A DNA stretch of 64,000 nucleotides from Streptomyces sp. JJ66 (GTDB lineage Bacteria > Actinomycetota > Actinomycetes > Streptomycetales > Streptomycetaceae), in NCBI RefSeq assembly GCF_019303495.1, contig NZ_JAEVFI010000008.1, positions 94,370-158,369 on the forward strand, in the 5' to 3' direction. The translations under genes and the position numbers were made by a program. Within the stretch, counting starts at the first letter, position 1; each line of letters starts with the position of its first letter. This document shows positions 17,321 to 24,657 of this stretch, piece after piece. The notes beneath the pieces were generated by a model. The model was not told the origin of the DNA. It saw only the letters and a list, made by a program, of their open reading frames with translations, and ran no database searches.

Positions 17321-18765
17321 CCCAGTTCCCGCTTCAGGAGCTTGCCCATCTCGTTGCGGGGGAGGGAGGTCACAAAGCGGACCTCGCGCGGGCGCTTGTG
17401 CGGCGCGAGCTGAGCCGCGACATGGTCGGCGAGGGCTTGCTCGCCGGGGCGGGCCGCGTCGTCGGCCGGCACGATCCAGGCGACGACGCGCTCGCCCAAG
17501 TCCGGATCGGGGGCACCGGTGACCGCCGCCTCGCGCACACCGGGGAACTCCAGCAGAACGTTCTCGATCTCCCCGGCACCGATCTTGTATCCGCCGCTCT
17601 TGATGAGGTCAGTGGACTTGCGGCCGACGATCCGGTAGCAGCCGTCCGGGTCCCGCGTGGCCATGTCGCCGGTGCGGAACCAGCCTCCGGCGAACGCGTC
17701 GTTCGTCGTGTCGGGGCGGCCCAGGTACTCGGTGAACAGGTTCGGGCCGCGCACCTGGATCTCACCCACCGTCTCCCCGTCGCTCGCCTCGATGCGCGTG
17801 CCGTCGTCATCCACCAGCCGCACGTCCACGCTGGGCAGCGGGACGCCGACGGTGCCCGGCCGGGCGGGGCCGTCCACCCGGGTGCTGGTGTTCATCAGCG
17901 TCTCGGTCATGCCGTACCGCTCGATGACGCGGGCGCCGCTCGCCGCGCGGATGCGCTCGTGGTCACGGGCGGGCAGCGCCGCCGAGCCGGAGACCAGCAG
18001 CCGGGCCGCTCCCAGCGCCCGGGCGAGCCCGGCGTCCCGCTGCGCGGCCCCGGCCAGCCGGTGGTACATCGTCGGGACGCCGAAGAACATCGTGCCGCCC
18101 CGCTCGGTCAGTGCCCGCGTGACGCCCTCGGTCGAGAACCGTCCCAGATGGCGTAGCGTGCCGCCGCGGCGCAGCGGCCCGAGGAGGCCCAGGACCAGGC
18201 CATGCACGTGGAACAGCGGCAACGCGTGCACCAGCACGTCGTCCTCCGTCCACTGCCAGGCGTCGGCGACGTCGTCCAGGGTCGCGGCGACCGCGCGGCG
18301 CGAGAGGACGACACCCTTGGGCGGGCCCGTCGTGCCCGAGGTGTAGACGATTAGCGCGGCGGAGGCGTCCGAGCCGGGCTCCGGGCTGGAGAGGGGCACC
18401 GCGTCGGAGGGCGGGGCCAGCGTGACCGTCAGCTGTGGCAGCCCCTCGACCGGTTCCGGCAGTTCGGTCTTGGGCCCCGTGCACAGCAGGTCCGGGGCGC
18501 TGTCGGCCAGGATATGGGCCAGCTCCCGCTGCCCGCTGCCGGGATTGAGCGGCACGACCGGCACTCCGGCCAGCACGGCCGCCACCACGCTCAGCGCGGT
18601 GTGCGGCGTCGGCGTCGCCCACACCGCCACGCGGCTCAGCCCGACGAGCTGTCCGGCCAGGGTGTAGGCGGCTCCGGCGAGCTGCGGATAGCCGACCACC
18701 ACGTCGTCGAAGCACAGGGCCGACTTGTCCGGCTGCCTCTCCAGGGCGGGAATGAGCGCTGACAC
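17317..18765 (-). CDS. matB: Malonyl-CoA synthetase
   Basis: A 482-residue adenylate-forming ligase that makes malonyl-CoA from malonate, CoA and ATP. It closely resembles MatB of S. coelicolor as I remember it. The phosphate loop is YTSGTTGPPKG; PLFHVHGLVLG and the core YGMTETLMNTS are near identical; the hinge region has GRKSTDLIKSGGYKIG; and the catalytic Lys near the C-terminus is in MGKLLK. The GTG start has AGGAG 5 nt upstream. It provides extender units for polyketides or fatty acids and is co-transcribed with the downstream carboxyltransferase. No matA or matC gene is beside it. Confidence 0.93.
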   Translation of the reverse strand: MSALIPALERQPDKSALCFDDVVVGYPQLAGAAYTLAGQLVGLSRVAVWATPTPHTALSVVAAVLAGVPVVPLNPGSGQRELAHILADSAPDLLCTGPKTELPEPVEGLPQLTVTLAPPSDAVPLSSPEPGSDASAALIVYTSGTTGPPKGVVLSRRAVAATLDDVADAWQWTEDDVLVHALPLFHVHGLVLGLLGPLRRGGTLRHLGRFSTEGVTRALTERGGTMFFGVPTMYHRLAGAAQRDAGLARALGAARLLVSGSAALPARDHERIRAASGARVIERYGMTETLMNTSTRVDGPARPGTVGVPLPSVDVRLVDDDGTRIEASDGETVGEIQVRGPNLFTEYLGRPDTTNDAFAGGWFRTGDMATRDPDGCYRIVGRKSTDLIKSGGYKIGAGEIENVLLEFPGVREAAVTGAPDPDLGERVVAWIVPADDAARPGEQALADHVAAQLAPHKRPREVRFVTSLPRNEMGKLLKRELG

Positions 18766-18985
18766 CCGGGCTCCTTCGGTGGTCGGTGGCGGTGCGGACC
18801 GCTGTGGTGATCACGATCCCATCAGCGATCCCCGCCCCGGGCAAGGCCCGACCTGCCGCACGCCCGTGTTCTTTCCGGCCGGGACCCGCGGTCGCCAGAC
18901 CGGAGGAAGACCGGCCTGGGAGGCAGGCTTACCCGACCGGCACAGGGCTGAGATCACCTGCGGTTTCAGCGGGACCACGGGTCGG

Positions 18986-19033
18986 GCACGAGGGCAGGGC
19001 CACACGCACACGCGTGCGGCCCTGCCCTCGTGC
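18986..19033. terminator. Perfect 16-bp hairpin
   Basis: Arms 18986-19001 and 19018-19033 pair perfectly around a 16-nt loop. It lies 2 bp past the stop of the 81-aa gene on the minus strand and before matB. Confidence 0.85.
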
Positions 19034-19035
19034 GG

Positions 19036-19281
19036 TCAGTCTCCCTTGCGGCGCCTCTTGCGGGCGTCCCGGCGCGACCGGCTCCAGAACCAGCCAGCGG
19101 GCGGTGCGTCGGCCCGCCAGGGCTGCGGTTCCGGCGGGGCACTGCGCCAGCGCTCCCGCAACATCCTGGTTCGCGCCGCCGGCTCGTTCACCTCGGCCTC
19201 GCGGATGAACTGCTCGTTCAGCTCCTGCTCTTCCCAGGCATCCCCACGGCCCTCGTCCCGGTCCTGCGGTTCGCGTTCCAC
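19036..19281 (-). CDS. Small charged hypothetical protein
   Basis: An 81-residue soluble protein, very rich in Arg and Glu. The central EPAARTRMLRERWRSAPPEP and the following WRADAPPAGWFWSRSRR look like a conserved streptomycete family I recall seeing but cannot name. The GTG start has GGAGG 6 nt upstream, and a perfect hairpin follows the stop, so it is a monocistronic gene. The acidic N-terminal half and basic C-terminal tail (RKRRRKGD) could suit a nucleic-acid or ribosome contact, but that is speculative. Confidence 0.75.
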   Translation of the reverse strand: MEREPQDRDEGRGDAWEEQELNEQFIREAEVNEPAARTRMLRERWRSAPPEPQPWRADAPPAGWFWSRSRRDARKRRRKGD

Positions 19282-19711
19282 GGCCGTCCTCCGTCCTGCG
19301 GTTGCGGCTCCGGCCTGCTCTTAACGTCCGGGGCGTCCTGTTTGTTCCCCGGTCGTCCTCCAGCCGCCCACCACCGCGCCCTTAAGTGTGATGAGCGCAC
19401 CTCCCTGAGTGGCCCCGGGGGAAGCGGCCGTGCGCTCAGCTCGCCCGGCGCGGTGTGCGCACGACCTGTGGCGTTCTCCTGCGCCACGCCTTCTTTGTGC
19501 GCACACGCGTCACGGATGCCCTGTCACCCGATGAGCTGATATCGCGTCACTATGTGGTGTTTGCCCGGTACATCAGGGGTGTGACGCTCGTTTATGCGAC
19601 AGGACGCACCTCTACACCCCTAATTTTTGGCATGGACACTTCTCGAATGTGTTGGGCGCTGCTACGACGGATGTCCAGACAGTTCCCTCTGTCCCCACCA
19701 TGGGAGGTTCT
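19282..19711. promoter_or_regulatory. Long divergent intergenic region
   Basis: About 430 bp separate the small charged gene and the esterase. No gene is supported here. The right half is notably AT-richer, as expected for a promoter (for example TTATGCGACAGG and CTAATTTTTGG near 19590-19630). A double dyad lies at 19453-19506. An 8-bp inverted repeat, AGGGGTGT/ACACCCCT, spans 19575-19621. I could not pick a single convincing -35/-10 pair for the esterase. Confidence 0.4.
19453..19506. promoter_or_regulatory. Paired GTGCGCAC palindromes
   Basis: GTGTGCGCAC (19453-19462) is the reverse complement of GTGCGCACAC (19497-19506). Each arm contains the self-palindrome GTGCGCAC, and the two palindromes are 42 bp apart, four helical turns. 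Between them GTGGCG/CGCCAC forms another small dyad. This looks like a two-site operator for a dimeric regulator. Confidence 0.45.
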
Positions 19712-20515
19712 GTGAAACTGCCCAGATTCGCGTCGGTTTCGGCCACGGTGGCCGCTCTCGTCGCCCTCACCGGTCTCAGCGGCGGCGCCGCGTTCGCCCA
19801 GGAGGCCGCGGCCGAGTCCTACGTGGCGCTCGGTGACTCCTACTCCTCCGGTGTCGGTGCCGGAAGTTACGATCCCGCCAGCGGCGACTGCAGGCGCAGC
19901 ACCCGCGCCTACCCGGAACTGTGGAGCAACGCCAACAGCCCCGGTTCCTTCGCCTTCACCGCCTGCTCCGGCGCCCGCACCCAGGACGTCATCAACCATC
20001 AGCTCGGGCCGCTGAACTCCTCGACGACCCTGGTGAGCATCTCCATCGGCGGCAACGACGCGGGCTTCGCCGACACCATGACCACCTGCGTCCTGCAGGG
20101 CGAGAGCGCCTGCGTCTCGCGCGTCAACCAGGCGCGCGAGTACATCAACACCACGCTGCCCGCACGTCTGGACGCGGCCTACGACGCGATCCGCGCCAAG
20201 GCGCCAGGCGCCCAGGTGGTCGTTCTGGGCTACCCGCACATGTACGAGCTGAACGGCAGCTGCGTGCTCGGGATCAGCGAGCGCTCCCGGGCGGCCATCA
20301 ACACGGCGGCCGACGACCTGCACCACGTCACCGCCAAGCGCGCGGCGGACCACGGCTTTACCTATGGCGACGTCCGAGGCGCCTTCGACGGACACGAGAT
20401 CTGCTCGGGCGACTCCTGGCTGCACAGCCTGACCTGGCCGCTCATCAACTCCTATCATCCGACCGCCGCTGGCCAGTTGGGCGGCTACTACTCCGTGATG
20501 GAAACCCTCGCCTGA
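19712..20515 (+). CDS. Secreted SGNH/GDSL esterase-lipase
   Basis: A 267-residue secreted hydrolase. A classic signal peptide (VKLPRF, hydrophobic core, cleavage after AFA at about residue 29) precedes the catalytic block GDSYSSG with Ser43. IGGNDAGF is block III, and His249 in SYHPTAAGQ is the catalytic His. The lack of an Asp three residues before the His resembles streptomycete esterases that use a backbone carbonyl instead; here the region reads WPLINSYHP. Paired cysteines suggest disulphides. GTG 19712 has GGAGG 5 nt upstream; an ATG 63 nt earlier would bury the signal. Confidence 0.92.
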   Translation: MKLPRFASVSATVAALVALTGLSGGAAFAQEAAAESYVALGDSYSSGVGAGSYDPASGDCRRSTRAYPELWSNANSPGSFAFTACSGARTQDVINHQLGPLNSSTTLVSISIGGNDAGFADTMTTCVLQGESACVSRVNQAREYINTTLPARLDAAYDAIRAKAPGAQVVVLGYPHMYELNGSCVLGISERSRAAINTAADDLHHVTAKRAADHGFTYGDVRGAFDGHEICSGDSWLHSLTWPLINSYHPTAAGQLGGYYSVMETLA

Positions 20516-20913
20516 CCGGTGACCTCCCCGCCTGACGGCTCCTGCCTCACTGCCGGGCCCGGTCACTGCCGGGCCCGGTCAGCGCCGTCGCCGGGTCCGC
20601 GGCCGTGGGGTCGGCGGACCGCCACCGGCCTCCCGTGCCAGAGCGCGACGGTAGAGGCCCGGGGTGGGTCGGCGGGCAGTACGATGGCCGTGCACGCTGC
20701 TCAGGGCGGAGATCCGGAGCTGTGCTGCGGCGCTGGGGGCTACGGCTTCCGTGTATTTCTCATACTTCACTACCCGCCCGGGCGCTCGGGTGCACGCGCA
20801 CGCCGGGACCGAACCCCGTCCGGGGCCGGAGGGAACGCGGAGCGCCGCGACGGCGTTGTAGTAGGTAGGCGGCCCGACGGGCAGGACCGCCGCGGCTGAG
20901 GAGGCGAAGAGGT
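20516..20913. other. Intergenic region with a tandem palindromic repeat
   Basis: No gene with convincing codon use lies in these 398 bp. The left end holds a tandem 16-bp repeat that may terminate the esterase transcript. The right end has the ribosome-binding site and presumably the promoter of the small membrane protein; TAGTAGGT near 20858-20865 could contribute to a -10 box. Confidence 0.4.
20547..20578. repeat. Tandem 16-bp repeat with internal palindrome
   Basis: TCACTGCCGGGCCCGG occurs twice in direct succession (20547-20562 and 20563-20578). Each copy contains the palindrome CCGGGCCCGG, so the pair can also fold into a hairpin. It lies 31 bp after the esterase stop. Confidence 0.7.
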
Positions 20914-21099
20914 ATGAGCACCCAAGCGAAGATCGCCGTTGGGGGTGTGGCCGTCGGGCTGCTCCTGCTGATCTGGCTCCCCCTGTGGGCGGTCCTGCTG
21001 ATGGTGGTGGGCGTGCCAGTGGCGGCCTACCTGATGCTGGACCCCTCGCAGCGCCGCCGCCTGCGTCGCGTGTCGTCGCGTCGGCAGATCGGGCGCTGA
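20914..21099 (+). CDS. Small membrane protein
   Basis: A 61-residue protein with two adjoining hydrophobic segments (about residues 8-42, VGGVAVGLLLLIWLPLWAVL onward) and a strongly basic tail (SQRRRLRRVSSRRQIGR). The topology is probably a short hairpin or a single long helix with the tail in the cytoplasm. AGGAGG and a second GAGG precede ATG 20914. No family is recognised. It is transcribed in the same direction as the MpaB-type gene 65 bp downstream. Confidence 0.65.
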   Translation: MSTQAKIAVGGVAVGLLLLIWLPLWAVLLMVVGVPVAAYLMLDPSQRRRLRRVSSRRQIGR

Positions 21100-21164
21100 C
21101 CCGGCGCGCAGGGCCACGCCACCCGTAGTATGACGGGCCGACAGGTGACGGACTGAGGGGCGGC

Positions 21165-22118
21165 ATGCGGCGATACGACCGGTTGAGGGAGATCCTGCGG
21201 CTCGACCCCGAGCGTGACTGCCACCGGATCTACCAGCTCATCGTCACCCAGGAGTTCCCCTGGGACATCACCCGGGCGCTCGAACTCGCCCTCTTCCGCA
21301 CCTACGCCGTGCCCAGCATCGGCGCTCTCCTCGCGCACACCGCCGAACTGACCGAGCGGCCGCAGAAGCGCTACGACGACACCGCGCTGCTGCTGGACGC
21401 CGTCGTCGAGCACGGCTTCGACTCCGCCGAGGGCCGCACCGCCGTCCGGCGCATGAACCAGATGCACCGTGCCTACGCGATCTCCAACGACGACATGCGC
21501 TACGTGCTGTGCACCTTCGTCGTCACGCCCACCCGCTGGCTGGACGCCTACGGCTGGCGGCGGCTGACCGACCACGAGACCCGTGCTGTCGCCGCCTACT
21601 ACCGCACGCTCGGGCTGCGCATGGGCATCCGTGGCATTCCGGCCACGTACCCCGGCTTCGAGCGCTGCCTGGACGACTACGAGGCCGCGCACTACGGATA
21701 CGACCCCGCCGCCCGTTCCGTCGCCGACGCCACCTTGGATCTCATGGCCTCCTGGTATCCGCGCCCCCTCGCCGCCCTGGCCCGGCGAAGCAGCATCGCC
21801 GTCATGGACGACGCCCTGCTCAACGCCTTCCGCCTGCCGCGCCCCGGCCCGGCGGCGCGGCGCCTCGCCCACGGCGCGCTACGGTTGCGCGGGCGTGCCG
21901 TGCGGCTCCTACCGCCGCGCCGCACACCGCACTTCGCACGGCAGAACCCGCAGATCAAGAGCTACCCCGGTTACCCCGCGGGCTACCGCCTCAGCGGCCT
22001 GGGCACCTTCCCGCTCAGCTGCCCGGTATCCCATGCCGAAGGGCAGGAAGCCGAAGAGCCGGGTGGCCGGTCCCCGGAAACGGGGCGGCCGGAAACCGGG
22101 CGGGAGGCGGGGGACTGA
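21165..22118 (+). CDS. Oxygenase MpaB family protein (DUF2236)
   Basis: A 317-residue protein of the MpaB/DUF2236 family. MNQMHRAYAISNDDMRYVL contains the conserved His and Asn-Asp-x-Met block, followed by FVVTPTRWLDAYGWR. Family members include fungal MpaB and the haem-dependent latex-clearing proteins, so an oxidative activity is likely, but the substrate is unknown. The last 40 residues are polar and disordered. GAGGGGCGGC precedes ATG 21165. An 11-bp hairpin begins 2 bp after the stop. Confidence 0.88.
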   Translation: MRRYDRLREILRLDPERDCHRIYQLIVTQEFPWDITRALELALFRTYAVPSIGALLAHTAELTERPQKRYDDTALLLDAVVEHGFDSAEGRTAVRRMNQMHRAYAISNDDMRYVLCTFVVTPTRWLDAYGWRRLTDHETRAVAAYYRTLGLRMGIRGIPATYPGFERCLDDYEAAHYGYDPAARSVADATLDLMASWYPRPLAALARRSSIAVMDDALLNAFRLPRPGPAARRLAHGALRLRGRAVRLLPPRRTPHFARQNPQIKSYPGYPAGYRLSGLGTFPLSCPVSHAEGQEAEEPGGRSPETGRPETGREAGD

Positions 22119-22119
22119 T

Positions 22120-22144
22120 CGCCGGGAGCCGGCGGCTCCCGGCG
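22120..22144. terminator. 11-bp hairpin after the MpaB-type gene
   Basis: CGCCGGGAGCC (22120-22130) pairs with 22134-22144 around a 3-nt loop, directly after the stop at 22118. Confidence 0.75.
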
Positions 22145-22316
22145 TGCCAGGGCGAAGAAGGCTCGCACCCCGGCCTGGTCGTCGTGGGGCATACCGGCAT
22201 GATCCCCCACCGCCGCCGTCCTCCCCTCCCCGGTCCACCGCGCGGCGGGTGTTGGCGGTACCGCGGTGATGGGTAGGGGTGGCACGTCGAGTATCACGAC
22301 GAAGGGGGTAAGGGAC

Positions 22317-22727
22317 ATGGCCTTGAGCGCGCAACTCGACTGGCTGCTGGAAGACCTGACCGCGCGGGTGCCCACGGTGCGGTACGCGCTGGTGCTCTCC
22401 ACGGACGGGCTGGTCACGGCGGTGAGCAAAGAACTCGCGCGGCAGGACGCCGACCGGCTGGCGGCTGTGGCCTCCGGGTTGCACAGCCTGGCCAAGGGCG
22501 CGGGCCGGCACTTCGGGGCCGGACACGTGCGGCAGACGATGATCGAGTTTGACGACGGCGTGCTGTTCGTCACCGCGGCCGGTCCCGGGAGTTGCCTGTG
22601 CGCGCTGGCCACCGCCCAGGCGGACTTCGGGCAGGTGGCCTACGAGATGACGCTGCTCGTCAGCCGCGTCGGGGAACACCTGGCGGTGGCCGCACGCAGC
22701 GGCGGGGGTGCGCCCAAGACAGCCTGA
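22317..22727 (+). CDS. Roadblock/LC7 domain protein
   Basis: A 136-residue roadblock/LC7 protein. Features are the early LDWLLEDLTARVPTVRYALVLS, TDGLVTAVS, and the closing hydrophobic strands (VLFVTAAGPGSCLCALA). In streptomycetes such proteins are usually the second gene of a conservon (sensor kinase, roadblock, DUF742, MglA-like GTPase) and act as partners of the GTPase. None of those genes is present here, so it is an orphan. ATG 22317 has AAGGGA 2-7 nt upstream; an earlier ATG would add an unstructured N-terminus. Confidence 0.88.
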   Translation: MALSAQLDWLLEDLTARVPTVRYALVLSTDGLVTAVSKELARQDADRLAAVASGLHSLAKGAGRHFGAGHVRQTMIEFDDGVLFVTAAGPGSCLCALATAQADFGQVAYEMTLLVSRVGEHLAVAARSGGGAPKTA

Positions 22728-22884
22728 GCATCTGGCGCTGACGGGCCTGGGGGTTCGGGCTGAACCCTATGGAACCACTTTGAACAGGGGTTTCTCCGCG
22801 TTGTCCACAGGCCGGGCGGGAAGGTGCCAGGCACCGTACTGTCGTGACACACGGTAATCGAACCCGATCACGGGGGAGGACGTC

Positions 22885-23841
22885 ATGGCAGTGTGTCTCG
22901 ACCAGCGCGCCCGGGATGAACACCACCCATGTTCCGGCGGCTCCGGAGCGTCAGCACCATCACAGAGCATGGCCCCGCAGCGGGCGCGGCAGGAACTGAA
23001 ACTCTCCCCACGGGAATTCGCCCTGGCCGTGGAGCTGGGCGAGGTGGCGACGGTACCGGCGGCCCGCGTCGGCGGCCGGCGCCGCGTACCGCTCACAGAA
23101 CTCACCCGGCTGGGCGCTGAGCCGGGTTTCCCGGAGGCACTGCGGGAGCGGCTGCGGCTCGTGGGGGTGCGCGAGGGCGCGGCGCTGCTCGGGATCGGCC
23201 AGCCCCGGTTCACCCGCCTCGCGCGCGCCGGGTGCTTCGGCCCGGTGCGCTGCGCGGTCAACCGCTACCGCAGGCTGGCGTGGCTCTACCTGGCCGCCGA
23301 GCTGGAGGAGTTCGCCGCCTGGCAGCCCGGATTGCTGCACGGCGCCCTGCCGCGCACCGTCCGGGAGCTGCTGGCCGAAGGGGTGGACTGGCGGCCGAGG
23401 CTGTGGCGCGGCCGCCGCGTTGCCCAGCTGCTGGGGGAGGCGCAGGACCCGTGGGCGGTGGCGGCGGTCCACGCCGCTGTCCTGCCGCCGGACGTGCTGC
23501 AGGAGACGGTGCCATCGGTGCGGGAACGGCTCGCGCTGGCCGCCCGGCGCCCCGCGCTCACGGCCACCCGCCCCGGCTCCCCGTCCGGCGCGGCCCTGGC
23601 CGGGGTGCTGACGGCCCGCTCCACCGAGGAAGTGCACTGGCACCGTATGAGCCTGACTCTCGTCCTGGCCCAGGCACGCCGCCGTCCGCCGCGCCTGCCC
23701 GGCGACGCAGAGGGGGCGGGGCCCGGCTCAACCGTCCAGCGGACGGAACAGGCCCTCCTGCACGACGGAGACGATCAGGTTCCCCGCCCGGTCGTAGATC
23801 CGCCCCCGCGCCAACCCCCGGCCACCGGTCGCGATGGGTGA
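22885..23841 (+). CDS. DUF6397 family protein
   Basis: A 318-residue soluble protein that I recognise as DUF6397, a streptomycete family of unknown function. LKLSPREFALAVELGEVATVP and GVREGAALLGIGQPRFTRLARAG look like two helix-turn-helix-like segments, so nucleic-acid binding is possible. GGGAGGA precedes ATG 22885. The last 38 codons run across the 3' end of tesB on the other strand; that tail is Pro/Gln/Asp-rich and lacks the character of the rest, so the ancestral stop may have been lost. The family assignment is from memory. Confidence 0.7.
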   Translation: MAVCLDQRARDEHHPCSGGSGASAPSQSMAPQRARQELKLSPREFALAVELGEVATVPAARVGGRRRVPLTELTRLGAEPGFPEALRERLRLVGVREGAALLGIGQPRFTRLARAGCFGPVRCAVNRYRRLAWLYLAAELEEFAAWQPGLLHGALPRTVRELLAEGVDWRPRLWRGRRVAQLLGEAQDPWAVAAVHAAVLPPDVLQETVPSVRERLALAARRPALTATRPGSPSGAALAGVLTARSTEEVHWHRMSLTLVLAQARRRPPRLPGDAEGAGPGSTVQRTEQALLHDGDDQVPRPVVDPPPRQPPATGRDG

Positions 23842-24597
23842 CTCCTGGTCGTAGAGGAACCACTCGTCCGTACGGAACGGCCGGTGGAACCACATAGCGT
23901 GGTCCAGCGAGGCCATGTCAAACCCGCGCCGCCCCCACAAGGGCTCCACCGGCACGCGCACCGCGTCCAGCAACATCATGTCGCTGGCGTAGGTCAGCGC
24001 GCAGGTGTGCACCAGGGGGTCGTCTCCGAGCGGGCCGACCGCGCGCATCCACACCGCGCTGCGCGGCTCCGCGCCCCGTACCTCGTCCGCCGTCCAGCGC
24101 AGCCGGTCCACGTACCGGATGTCGAACGGCTGTCGGCGCGCCATGCGCTCCAGCGCCTCGGGCAGCTCACCGAGGTGGTCGCGGATCTCGTCGGCCAGTT
24201 TCGGCAGTTCCTCCGGCCCCGGCAGGTCGCGCAACGGCAGTTGATGCTCGATGCCCGGCTCAGCCGCGTGAAAGGAAGCCGTCAGATGAAAGATCGTCTT
24301 GCCCTGCTGCACCGCCACCACCCGCCGGGTGGTGAACGAGCGCCCGTCCCGTACCCGTTCCACCTGGTACACGATCGGCCGCCCCGGCGCGCCCGGGCGC
24401 AGGAAGTAGGCGTGCAGCGAGTGCACCGGCCGCTTGCCGTCGGTGGTGCGGCCCGCCGCCACCAGCGCCTGTCCCGCCACCTGGCCCCCGAACACCCGCT
24501 GCACGTGCTCCGGAGGGCTGTCACCGCGGAAGATGTTCACCTCGATCTGCTCCAGATCGAGGAGATCCACCAGCCGCTCAGCCGCGCTCGCACTCAT
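23728..24597 (-). CDS. tesB: Acyl-CoA thioesterase II
   Basis: A 289-residue TesB-type thioesterase with two hotdog domains. The N-terminal half has RVFGGQVAGQALVAAGRT and SLHAYFLRPG; the C-terminal half has ASLDHAMWFHRPFRTDEWFLYDQESP, where the conserved Asp, with Thr and Gln partners, hydrolyses the acyl-CoA. It releases free fatty acid and CoA in the cytoplasm. GAGAGGAAG precedes ATG 24597. It starts 60 bp from the helicase stop on the same strand and may be read from the helicase promoter. Confidence 0.93.
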   Translation of the reverse strand: MSASAAERLVDLLDLEQIEVNIFRGDSPPEHVQRVFGGQVAGQALVAAGRTTDGKRPVHSLHAYFLRPGAPGRPIVYQVERVRDGRSFTTRRVVAVQQGKTIFHLTASFHAAEPGIEHQLPLRDLPGPEELPKLADEIRDHLGELPEALERMARRQPFDIRYVDRLRWTADEVRGAEPRSAVWMRAVGPLGDDPLVHTCALTYASDMMLLDAVRVPVEPLWGRRGFDMASLDHAMWFHRPFRTDEWFLYDQESPIATGGRGLARGRIYDRAGNLIVSVVQEGLFRPLDG

Positions 24598-24657
24598 CGG
24601 TGTGCTTCCTCTCAGGTCGGTGCGGACACCGGCGCGGGTGCACCGGTGCTGATGGAC

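Noticed and set aside
18890..18975. GGGCTGAGATCACC near 18945 resembles part of a thiamine riboswitch, and GGAGGAAGACCGGCC part of a cobalamin box
   Set aside because: The rest of either aptamer is missing, and no thiamine or cobalamin gene follows in the right direction.
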